Source: Pseudomonadota bacterium
GTDB taxonomy: Bacteria; Myxococcota_A; Polyangia; Polyangiales; Polyangiaceae
DNA: 9,232 bases
Direction of reading: 5' to 3'
Assembly (NCBI GenBank): GCA_023411445.1
Contig: JAEYOT010000361.1
Coordinates: 1 to 9,232 of the forward strand
How positions within the stretch are numbered: the stretch's first letter is position 1; every line of letters begins with the position of its first letter. Positions 1 through 5,008 of the stretch are shown piece after piece. The notes under the pieces were generated by a model. It made no database searches. It was not told the DNA's origin and was given only the letters and a program-made list of their open reading frames with translations. A program made the translations under genes and the position numbers.

Positions 1-843
1 ACGGTATGGTCATCACACGAGGCCACCACCCGCCGCCGACGCGAGTCCCATCAACCTGCCGGCGCCCAAACCCATCACCCAAGCAGCGCGCGCACACTCG
101 CCAAGGGTGGCGTCAACATTAACGACCGCGCTTCGGTCGTCACATCGAACGGCAACGCAGGTGCGCCCATCGGGGCTCGAAGCGGGGGCCGGCTCGGGAC
201 CGACACGTTCGTTGGCAATGTATTCGCCAACGGCAACATGCAGGTGGCGGACCGCGCGCGGGTCAACGGCACTCTCACCGCCAACGGATCGATCGCGATC
301 GGGAACCAAGTGCAAGGTGCGTTCCTGAGGCACCGCTATTCGCAGTTGCCCGCCTGGGATCTTGCAGTCACCTACCCAACGGCGACCTCGCCGGCGGTCA
401 CACTTGGGCCAGGGGTTCAGCGTACGATCGGAGCAGAGGTGGCCGGAACACTGATCAGCAGCGTCACAGTCGACCAATCCGCGAACCTGACCCTTGCGTG
501 CGGCACGACTTACTTCATCAACAACCTGACCATCAACGCGGGTGGACGCATCTCAGTGAACACCAGCTGCGGGCCTGCGCGCATCTTCGTAAGGAACCGC
601 ATCACCAACAATCACGGCGAGATCGTGGACCTCAACCCGGGCTTCGGTGACGTTCTGGTAGGCTATACCGGTACGAACGCAGTCAGCGTGGGCGCACTTT
701 ACGGAACGTTGGTGGCTCCGCGGGCGAAGGTGACGGTAGAGAATGGGATCTCGCTCCTCGGAGCCATTTTCGCTGGCACTGTCGAGGTTCATCAGGACTC
801 TGCCGTCATTCACTTCCCGTTCAACTTCCCATGGGTGATCTGA
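1..843 (+). CDS. Bactofilin-like / polymer-forming beta-helix secreted protein (5' partial)
   Basis: The frame is open from base 1 with no ATG, GTG or TTG before an internal ATG at 238, so the true start lies left of the window. The visible 280 residues end at TGA 841-843. From about residue 36 the protein shows short repeats rich in G, N, V, T and I (GGVNINDRASV, VADRARVNGTLTANGSI, ANLTLACGTTYFINNLTINAGG), the pattern of a right- or left-handed beta-helix. Near residues 234-258 comes a 'YGTLVAPRAKVTV...GAIFAGTVEVH' block. That block is typical of the myxobacterial surface proteins related to bactofilin-like or DUF7305-type repeats. The family is expected to be exported and to form a rigid outer-surface or matrix element, but no substrate is known. 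Residues 1-34 are Arg/His-rich and less convincing; a frame error near the edge cannot be excluded. The next gene overlaps its stop by 13 bases, suggesting co-transcription. Confidence 0.7.
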   Translation, partial: TVWSSHEATTRRRRESHQPAGAQTHHPSSARTLAKGGVNINDRASVVTSNGNAGAPIGARSGGRLGTDTFVGNVFANGNMQVADRARVNGTLTANGSIAIGNQVQGAFLRHRYSQLPAWDLAVTYPTATSPAVTLGPGVQRTIGAEVAGTLISSVTVDQSANLTLACGTTYFINNLTINAGGRISVNTSCGPARIFVRNRITNNHGEIVDLNPGFGDVLVGYTGTNAVSVGALYGTLVAPRAKVTVENGISLLGAIFAGTVEVHQDSAVIHFPFNFPWVI

Positions 844-1232
844 CCAAAGTCCGCCTTCAACCACCCGCCGCAGCTGGCGTCGCTTGGGTGGGCGCTCGCT
901 GCTTCGGCGTCGGGCTCCTACTTGCCGCCGTCGGCTGCGCGTCGGGCGTTGGCTGCCCCGGCGACTTGAAGTACGCGTTGCTGGTCAACGTCACCGACAA
1001 GAGCGGGGCGCAGGTGTGTGATGTCGAGGTACGCGCCGCGAGATCCGGTACCGATGGCGTTCAAACGCTCAAGCTCGCCGACTGCAGGTTCTCGGGGGGC
1101 ACAAGCGCCGGCCGTTACACCCTCGTCGTTGAGCGCGAGGAGCAGGAAGTTGCCACGGCCAACGTGATCGTGGAGAACGATGAATGCGGAGTAGTGACCA
1201 AAGAGGTCACAATAACCGTCCCAGATCCCTGA
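831..1232 (+). CDS. Small lipoprotein with carboxypeptidase-regulatory-like beta-sandwich domain
   Basis: A 133-residue protein starting at ATG 831 inside the end of the preceding gene. A GTG at 888 (residue 20) is an alternative start that gives a more ordinary signal peptide: Arg, then a hydrophobic run, then the lipobox AVGC with the lipidated Cys at residue 36 of the long form. Neither start has a convincing ribosome binding site. The mature part (about 47-133) alternates hydrophobic beta strands (YALLVNVTD, CDVEVRAA, RYTLVVERE, KEVTITV). It fits the carboxypeptidase-regulatory-like/transthyretin-type sandwich often found in short myxobacterial lipoproteins. Cysteines at 42, 63, 85 and 119 could form two disulfides outside the cytoplasm. 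Residue +2 after the lipid Cys is Ala, so there is no Asp retention signal, and outer-membrane sorting is possible. The role is unknown; position suggests it works with the beta-helix protein before it. Confidence 0.75.
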   Translation: MGDLTKVRLQPPAAAGVAWVGARCFGVGLLLAAVGCASGVGCPGDLKYALLVNVTDKSGAQVCDVEVRAARSGTDGVQTLKLADCRFSGGTSAGRYTLVVEREEQEVATANVIVENDECGVVTKEVTITVPDP

Positions 1233-1234
1233 GG
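1231..1234 (+). promoter_or_regulatory. Ribosome binding site choosing the ATG at 1244
   Basis: GAGG overlaps the stop of the preceding lipoprotein gene and lies 9 bases before ATG 1244. It supports this start over the in-frame ATG at 1184, which would lie inside the upstream gene and would add 20 polar, Arg-rich residues in front of the signal peptide. Confidence 0.5.
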
Positions 1235-1243
1235 TCGCGCCGA

Positions 1244-1822
1244 ATGTTTCCAGGTCCTACTTCTCGTCTTCTGCACGATTTCACGTGGAGTACGTGGCTC
1301 TTTGTCGGACTGATTGCTGCTTGCTCCGCCAACACGGAGCGCGGGGGCAAGGGCGGCGAAGCTGGTTCAGGTGGGCTTGCCGGCTCCGACGCTACTACTC
1401 AGGCGGCTGGTGGCAAGCCGCTGACGCCGGGCCTAGGTGCTGGCGCAGACCCTGGCGGCTCGATGAGCGGTGACGGCGACATGGGCGGAGCGATGCAGGC
1501 CCCTTTGAGGGGACCCGCATTCATCGACTTCGACTGCTCGCCTGACGGCTCGCTCCCGGAAGGTGATGCATGCGCAACCTGCCAGCAAACACTTTGCGGC
1601 GAGGAACTGGCCGGCGCCTTGGGAGAGAACTGGAGCACAGGCCAAGCGAACGGCCCCTGCAAGCCGTGGTTCGACTGCCTGCAGGACTGCACGTGCAATG
1701 ATCAAGCTTGCTACAAAGCCTGCATACCTCATTTGGGTGAAGGTGCGTGCGCGACCGCGTTCGCCCCTTTCGACGCCTGCTTCAGCTCGACGTGCCAAAG
1801 CGATTGCTCTTCGAGCGGCTGA
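1244..1822 (+). CDS. Cys-rich lipoprotein with Gly/Ala/Ser-rich linker
   Basis: 192 residues from ATG 1244, 11 bases after the previous stop. Residues 14-26 form the hydrophobic segment of a signal peptide ending in the lipobox LIAAC (lipidated Cys27). A flexible, low-complexity linker rich in Gly, Ala and Ser follows (about 28-87). The C-terminal domain (98-188) carries 14 cysteines at 98, 110, 113, 118, 139, 145, 149, 151, 156, 160, 169, 179, 184 and 188. The even number and spacing suggest a compact disulfide-stabilised module. The plan of lipid anchor, low-complexity tether and Cys-rich head is common in surface proteins of predatory myxobacteria, but I recognise no enzymatic motif and no named family. 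It is probably in one transcript with the two genes before it. An upstream in-frame ATG at 1184 exists but is less likely. The gene ends 13 bases before the convergent minus-strand gene, with no clear terminator between. Confidence 0.75.
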   Translation: MFPGPTSRLLHDFTWSTWLFVGLIAACSANTERGGKGGEAGSGGLAGSDATTQAAGGKPLTPGLGAGADPGGSMSGDGDMGGAMQAPLRGPAFIDFDCSPDGSLPEGDACATCQQTLCGEELAGALGENWSTGQANGPCKPWFDCLQDCTCNDQACYKACIPHLGEGACATAFAPFDACFSSTCQSDCSSSG

Positions 1823-1835
1823 TGGGAAGGCGCTG

Positions 1836-2327
1836 CTACCGCAGCTCAGCCACCGCCGCGACAACCCCCGAACGGCTTTCGGCCGTGCGGACGATGAGGC
1901 TGCGCGAAGCCTGGCGGGCCAGCAGGGTGCCTTCGGAGGCCTCAGTCACGTGGAATCCTGCCTGGCCGAGGCTGCCCCGGTACCACTCCGCGAGCGCCTC
2001 TGGTGACGTGGCGTTCGTCTTGTAAGCGGTGAAGCTGTAGGGCGCGCCGTGCTCGACGCCGGACAGCAAGCGCTGCGCGCCGGCAGGGCGGGCGACTCCC
2101 TTCGGGTCAAGCCCGGGAGCGTCACCGTCTTTCGGGAACATCGCGGTCAGGGGGAATGCGCCTTCGGTCCACAGGAATAGCAAGCTGGTGCGCGACCCGT
2201 GCCGCTCGGCCCGCACGTAGCGAAGGTGGCCGATGCTGCTCAGGTCACCTGTCGCCCTGAAAGCGTTGAGTCTATCGGTCAGCTCGGACACCGAGAGTGC
2301 GCGCCCCGTGTCTAGACAGGCCAGCAC
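1836..2327 (-). CDS. Conserved hypothetical protein, probably 5'-truncated by the IS66 element
   Basis: 163 residues if read from GTG 2327 to TAG 1838-1836. The frame stays open and coding-like upstream, with no stop up to 2418, the last base before the IS inverted repeat. The first stop (2429-2427) lies inside the IS, and no good start or ribosome site is visible. The native N-terminus, possibly with a signal or membrane segment, was probably lost on insertion. The visible protein has a 'LRYVRAER...LLFLWTEG' strand pair, the motif MFPKDGDAPGLDP, and a late 'EWYRGSLGQAGFHVTEA' helix-strand. These resemble conserved hypothetical proteins of myxobacteria, none with a function I know. It is convergent with the Cys-rich lipoprotein gene (13-base gap). 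It may be a non-functional remnant. Confidence 0.55.
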   Translation of the reverse strand: MLACLDTGRALSVSELTDRLNAFRATGDLSSIGHLRYVRAERHGSRTSLLFLWTEGAFPLTAMFPKDGDAPGLDPKGVARPAGAQRLLSGVEHGAPYSFTAYKTNATSPEALAEWYRGSLGQAGFHVTEASEGTLLARQASRSLIVRTAESRSGVVAAVAELR

Positions 2328-2418
2328 GCCCTTGTCGGTGGTCTCATGACGGAGCCGCGGCTCGAGCCGGCTAGTCGCGCCGGCTGCAGGCTGAAGGAGC
2401 AGCTCCGCAGCTTGCTCG

Positions 2419-2443
2419 GTGACCGATCAGCGACGCCGGGATG
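2419..2443. repeat. IS66 terminal inverted repeat, tnpC-side end
   Basis: Reading inward it starts GTGACCGATCAGC and ends CGGGATG. It matches the other end in 21 of 25 positions (mismatches at 7, 14, 16 and 18). It lies 24 bases beyond the tnpC stop and contains the stop codon that closes the truncated neighbour's frame. Confidence 0.85.
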
Positions 2444-2454
2444 CGCAGGCGTCG
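2431..2454 (-). terminator. Subterminal hairpin downstream of tnpC
   Basis: A 7-bp perfect inverted repeat, CGACGCC (2431-2437) and GGCGTCG (2448-2454), with a 10-base loop, begins 13 bases after the tnpC stop and partly overlaps the IS end. It has no T-run, so it could act as a weak terminator, as a block to outside transcripts, or only as an IS-end structure. Confidence 0.3.
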
Positions 2455-2467
2455 GAAACGTGCCTGG

Positions 2468-3994
2468 CTAGCCGAGCGTTTTCTTGAAGGCCGCGGGAGT
2501 CAGGGCCTGGAGCGGCAGGTCGAAGCGGTCGCGATGCGTGCCGAGCCGCTCGAAGGCCCACCCCAGGTAGGCCTGCGCCGGGACTTTTAAGGCGCGACAG
2601 GTGGCGATGATTCCGAGTAGGACGCAGGCACGGTGAGCGCCTTCGGTGCTGCCGGCGAAGAGCATGTTGAGTCGGAGCTTGGCGACGTTCTGGAACTCGC
2701 GCTCGGTGGGCGAGTTGTCGATGGGGACGAGCGGGTCGTCGATGAAGCGGAACAGCGCGTCGCGATGATTCTTGTAGTAAGCGGCAGCCGCCGCCAGCGG
2801 CTCGGATGGCAAGAGCGTTGGGAGCACGGCGTCGATCCAGATCTCGAATTCGCGAGCGATGGGGCCGATGTGCCGCAGTCGATGCTCGCGGAGCGCGTCT
2901 CCGCTTAGGCCGAGCTTCTGGGCCTTCTCTTCCTCGCCGTACATGGCGCCAATGAACGCGCCACCTTCGGCAGCGAGCACAGGCTGCGTCGCTTCCGCAT
3001 CGCGGAACTTGCGGCGCCCGTGGGCGTTACAGCCGGCTTCAATGACGCAGCCCGAAGCAAAGACGTCGTTGAAGCGGTGCTCGGCGTCGGCGGTGAGGGT
3101 GCCGCGAAATGGGCTGAGTTTGGCGGTGACGAGGTCGCCACTCTTGGTGGGCTCGTATTGGAAGACGGCGAGTTCTTCGTTTCGATAGAGCTCGAGGTAA
3201 CCGTTGTGAGCGGCGGGGAGCTTGGGGACGAGCACCTTGATGCCGGTGCCGTCGGTGGCCATCCAGCGGCTGGCGAGCAGCTGCTTCCAGTGCAGCCCGT
3301 CGATACCCGAGAGCAAGTCCGCGGCTCGCTCGATGAACGAGACGAGCGTGCCCATCGCGAGGGGGATGCCGCGCTCGCCGAGATCGCGTCGGATGCGGTC
3401 GAGCGGCGTGAGCAGCCAGAATTTCTGGTACACGAACCACGCGAGCCAATCGCAAGTGATCTTGGACCGCTCGTAGGGTGCCGGTAGCGAACGGAGCGTG
3501 GTGCGCTCGCCGCACGCTCGGCAGCGGCAGGTGTAGCGCCGCACGACGCGGCGGCGCTGGTGCTCCTTGACGACGTGCAGCTTCTCTTCGTCGAGCACGT
3601 CGGCGACGTCGAGAGCGTGGCCGCCGCAGGCACCGCATGAGTCGGGCCGCAGCTCGTGCTCTTCGGCCTCGAGGTGGCTGGGGAGTCGTTTGCGCCCGGT
3701 CGGTTTCGCCTTCCGCTTCGCGCCGCGCGCGGTCTTGGGTTTCTCGGGCGGCTTGGGGCGCTCCTCGAACGCGCGCCGCTCCTCTTCGGTGACAGCGGGC
3801 GGAGCCGCAGGCGGCGGTGCCTCTGCGCCCTTACGAGCCTTGCGTTGCTTGCGCTGCGCTACGGCGAGTAGCTCGGCGACGCGCTCGTTGAGGCGCGCGA
3901 GCTGCTCGAACAGCTCGGCAATCTGCGCGCGATCGGCCTCGGCTTGCTTCTGAAGGGCAGCCTTCTCTCGTCGCAGCGCTTCCAGCTCGTCCAC
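2468..3994 (-). CDS. tnpC: IS66-family transposase TnpC (DDE)
   Basis: A 508-residue DDE transposase that catalyses strand transfer of the IS. Residues 1-50 are a heptad-rich coiled coil (leucine-zipper region of IS66 transposases), followed by a Pro/Lys/Arg-rich linker (57-105). A zinc finger follows, with C120-x2-C123 and C158-x2-C161. The catalytic domain has Asp248 (ATDGTGIKVL), Asp303 (GTLTADAEHRF), the CNAHGRRKF block (322-330; the family usually has CWAH) and Glu431 in IDNSPTERE, followed by LRLNMLFAGSTEGA. A C-terminal IS66 helical segment (about 452-495) finishes the protein. Length is normal for the family. The start is GTG 3994, 13 bases after the tnpB stop; no Shine-Dalgarno is seen, so coupling to tnpB is likely. 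The frame is intact. Confidence 0.93.
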   Translation of the reverse strand: MDELEALRREKAALQKQAEADRAQIAELFEQLARLNERVAELLAVAQRKQRKARKGAEAPPPAAPPAVTEEERRAFEERPKPPEKPKTARGAKRKAKPTGRKRLPSHLEAEEHELRPDSCGACGGHALDVADVLDEEKLHVVKEHQRRRVVRRYTCRCRACGERTTLRSLPAPYERSKITCDWLAWFVYQKFWLLTPLDRIRRDLGERGIPLAMGTLVSFIERAADLLSGIDGLHWKQLLASRWMATDGTGIKVLVPKLPAAHNGYLELYRNEELAVFQYEPTKSGDLVTAKLSPFRGTLTADAEHRFNDVFASGCVIEAGCNAHGRRKFRDAEATQPVLAAEGGAFIGAMYGEEEKAQKLGLSGDALREHRLRHIGPIAREFEIWIDAVLPTLLPSEPLAAAAAYYKNHRDALFRFIDDPLVPIDNSPTEREFQNVAKLRLNMLFAGSTEGAHRACVLLGIIATCRALKVPAQAYLGWAFERLGTHRDRFDLPLQALTPAAFKKTLG

Positions 3995-4007
3995 AGACGA
4001 GTACAGA

Positions 4008-4397
4008 TCACATCCGGTGATCCATGTCGATCGTCTTCTCGACTTTTTCGACGCGAGGTCGGCGGTACCAGCCGCGCCGCGCGGCGGTGAAGTCGATGCC
4101 GGCCAGGAGCGAGGCGAAGGCCGAGCCGTCGATCGCGATCTGCGGCTTGTCGCCGTCGAACGGCGGAAGCTGAAAGCTGCCCGCCTCGAGCCGCTTCGCT
4201 AGCAGGCACCAGCCCGAGCCATCGAACCACAGGGCTTTCGCGAGCCGGCGTCGCTTGTTGAGGAACAGGTACAGGTGGCCGTCGACGGGGTCGAGACCGA
4301 TGCGGCGCACAGCGCCCGCAATGGCGTCGAACGAGCCGCGCATGTCGAACGGCTCCACCGCTACGAACACCCGCACCGTCGGTGGCAGGCTCAGCAC
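4008..4397 (-). CDS. tnpB: IS66 accessory protein TnpB (IS66 Orf2)
   Basis: 129 residues, IS66_Orf2 family. The diagnostic blocks are FVAVEPFDMRGSFDAIAGAV (11-30), 'DPVDGHLYLFLNKRRRLAKALWFDGSG' (36-62), and WCLLAKRLEAGSFQLP (63-78). The start is taken as GTG 4397, whose GTGCTGA context overlaps the tnpA stop, a typical coupling arrangement. A longer frame reaching ATG 4808 exists, but its first 137 residues only shadow tnpA. The protein is required with TnpA for transposition of IS66 elements, though its mechanism is not settled. The tail (about 105-129) is Arg/Lys-rich and differs from shorter homologues of about 115 residues. Confidence 0.9.
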   Translation of the reverse strand: MLSLPPTVRVFVAVEPFDMRGSFDAIAGAVRRIGLDPVDGHLYLFLNKRRRLAKALWFDGSGWCLLAKRLEAGSFQLPPFDGDKPQIAIDGSAFASLLAGIDFTAARRGWYRRPRVEKVEKTIDMDHRM

Positions 4398-4756
4398 GGC
4401 CGCAGAGCCTCGAGTACCCGGCGCAGCGTCGCCAGCGAAGCGTCGTCCCCGAACTCGACCCGCGCACCGCCAACCACGAGGGCGTAGCGGCCCGACTGCT
4501 GCGCGACCGGCGTAGCGGCAGGCACGAGCTCGACCAGCGCGTGCGTGGCCGACCTCCGTTTCGACGACGGCGACTTTCGCCGCTTCGCCGGCCACGTCAT
4601 CCCGCGGCGCGCGAGATTCATTTGCCAAGCGTGAAGCGAGCGCCCGTCGACGCCATGCGCCCGAGCCCAATCCCCCGCGCTCAGGCCCTTGCGCTCGGCC
4701 GCTCGCAAGCACCGAACCGCCTCCCGCTCGTCCTCGATCTTCCGTCCAGTCGACAA
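4391..4756 (-). CDS. tnpA: IS66 accessory protein TnpA (HTH)
   Basis: 121 residues from TTG 4756 (123 if the earlier TTG 4762 is used). The later TTG is preferred because AAGGAGG ends 6 bases before it, while the earlier TTG abuts that site. Residues 10-45 (REAVRCLRAAERKGLSAGDW, then ARAHGVDGRSLHAW) form a helix-turn-helix typical of IS66 TnpA, likely binding the IS ends. The middle is basic (KRRKSPSSKRRS). The C-terminus has the family's 'VVGGARVEFGDDASLATLRRVLEAL' block. Its stop lies inside the tnpB start region. Confidence 0.85.
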   Translation of the reverse strand: MSTGRKIEDEREAVRCLRAAERKGLSAGDWARAHGVDGRSLHAWQMNLARRGMTWPAKRRKSPSSKRRSATHALVELVPAATPVAQQSGRYALVVGGARVEFGDDASLATLRRVLEALRPC

Positions 4757-4762
4757 CCGCAA

Positions 4763-4769
4763 CCTCCTT
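4763..4769 (-). promoter_or_regulatory. Strong Shine-Dalgarno of tnpA
   Basis: AAGGAGG on the minus strand, 6 bases before TTG 4756. It is close to a perfect anti-16S match and sets the start of tnpA at the second of two TTG codons. A strong site paired with a weak start codon moderates expression of the transposition operon. Confidence 0.6.
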
Positions 4770-4805
4770 GTTGCGATCCAGCCTGAATCCGGGCCCTCTC
4801 GAAAT

Positions 4806-4830
4806 CATCCCGCCTTGGCTGATGGGTCAC
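4806..4830. repeat. IS66 terminal inverted repeat, tnpA-side end
   Basis: Reverse-complement partner of 2419-2443, 21 of 25 matches. It lies 37 bases before the tnpA Shine-Dalgarno and marks the right edge of the element. Beyond it (4831-5008) is non-coding DNA up to the stop of the large helicase gene. Confidence 0.85.
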
Positions 4831-4940
4831 TCCTGTCCGTGGCGCTCAGCTTCAAGTCTCCGACTCGTTCCATGCTCCGTTAGACGAAGCAAGCACGCGG
4901 AAATTGAACGCATCTCACATGCGGTGCACTAGCGTGCGTA

Positions 4941-4961
4941 GGTGTCGCGCCACGCGACACC
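4941..4961 (-). terminator. Strong hairpin after the large helicase gene
   Basis: Perfect 9-bp inverted repeat: GGTGTCGCG (4941-4949) and CGCGACACC (4953-4961), with a 3-base CCA loop. It lies 47 bases past the helicase stop, in the 178-base gap (4831-5008) between the IS and that gene. The GC-rich stem would fold strongly in the helicase transcript. No T-run follows on the minus strand, so this may be a terminator without a U-tract or a 3' end stabiliser. A smaller stem, CGCAT/ATGCG, sits at 4910-4924. I see no gene, tRNA or att-like sequence in the gap. Confidence 0.5.
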
Positions 4962-5008
4962 CGAGGTCGGAGTAGGCGCCAGATCACAGGGCCAAAGCTG
5001 GCGATTGC

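Larger units (their letters stand above)
2419..4830 (-). mobile_element. IS66-family insertion sequence (complete, 2412 bp)
   Basis: Bounded by 25-bp imperfect inverted repeats that begin GTGACC and end CGGGATG, and containing the three IS66 genes tnpA, tnpB and tnpC in the usual order on the minus strand. The genes overlap or nearly abut (tnpA/tnpB overlap by 7 bases, tnpB to tnpC gap of 13 bases), so they form one translationally coupled operon. No passenger gene is present. IS66 elements normally make 8-bp target duplications, but the flanks here, 2411-2418 (cttgctcg) and 4831-4838 (tcctgtcc), do not match. The ORFs are intact, so the element may still be active or only recently silenced. 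Confidence 0.9.

Noticed and set aside
1433..1864. Minus-strand open frame of 143 codons
   Set aside because: It is antisense to the Cys-rich lipoprotein gene, which has a clear lipobox and ribosome site; this is a shadow.
2309..2318. 10-bp palindrome TGTCTAGACA
   Set aside because: It lies inside the coding part of the hypothetical gene and has no partner site or promoter; it is likely chance.
3020..3487. Plus-strand open frame of 155 codons
   Set aside because: It lies wholly inside tnpC on the opposite strand and has no recognisable protein character; it is a high-GC shadow.
3859..4473. Minus-strand open frame of 204 codons across the tnpA/tnpB/tnpC junctions
   Set aside because: It overlaps three recognised IS66 genes in another frame and shows Arg-rich shadow composition.
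4398..4808. Extension of tnpB to the ATG at 4808
   Set aside because: The extra 137 residues only shadow tnpA in another frame; the IS66 Orf2 homology begins at the GTG at 4397.
4805..4873. Short minus-strand frame of 22 codons (MERVGDLKL...) running into the IS end, as a possible lost 5' part of the truncated gene at 1836-2418
   Set aside because: Joining 4831 directly to 2418 is out of frame. It becomes in-frame only if 8 bases are removed, and those bases are not a duplication. There is no signal sequence and no spaced ribosome site.
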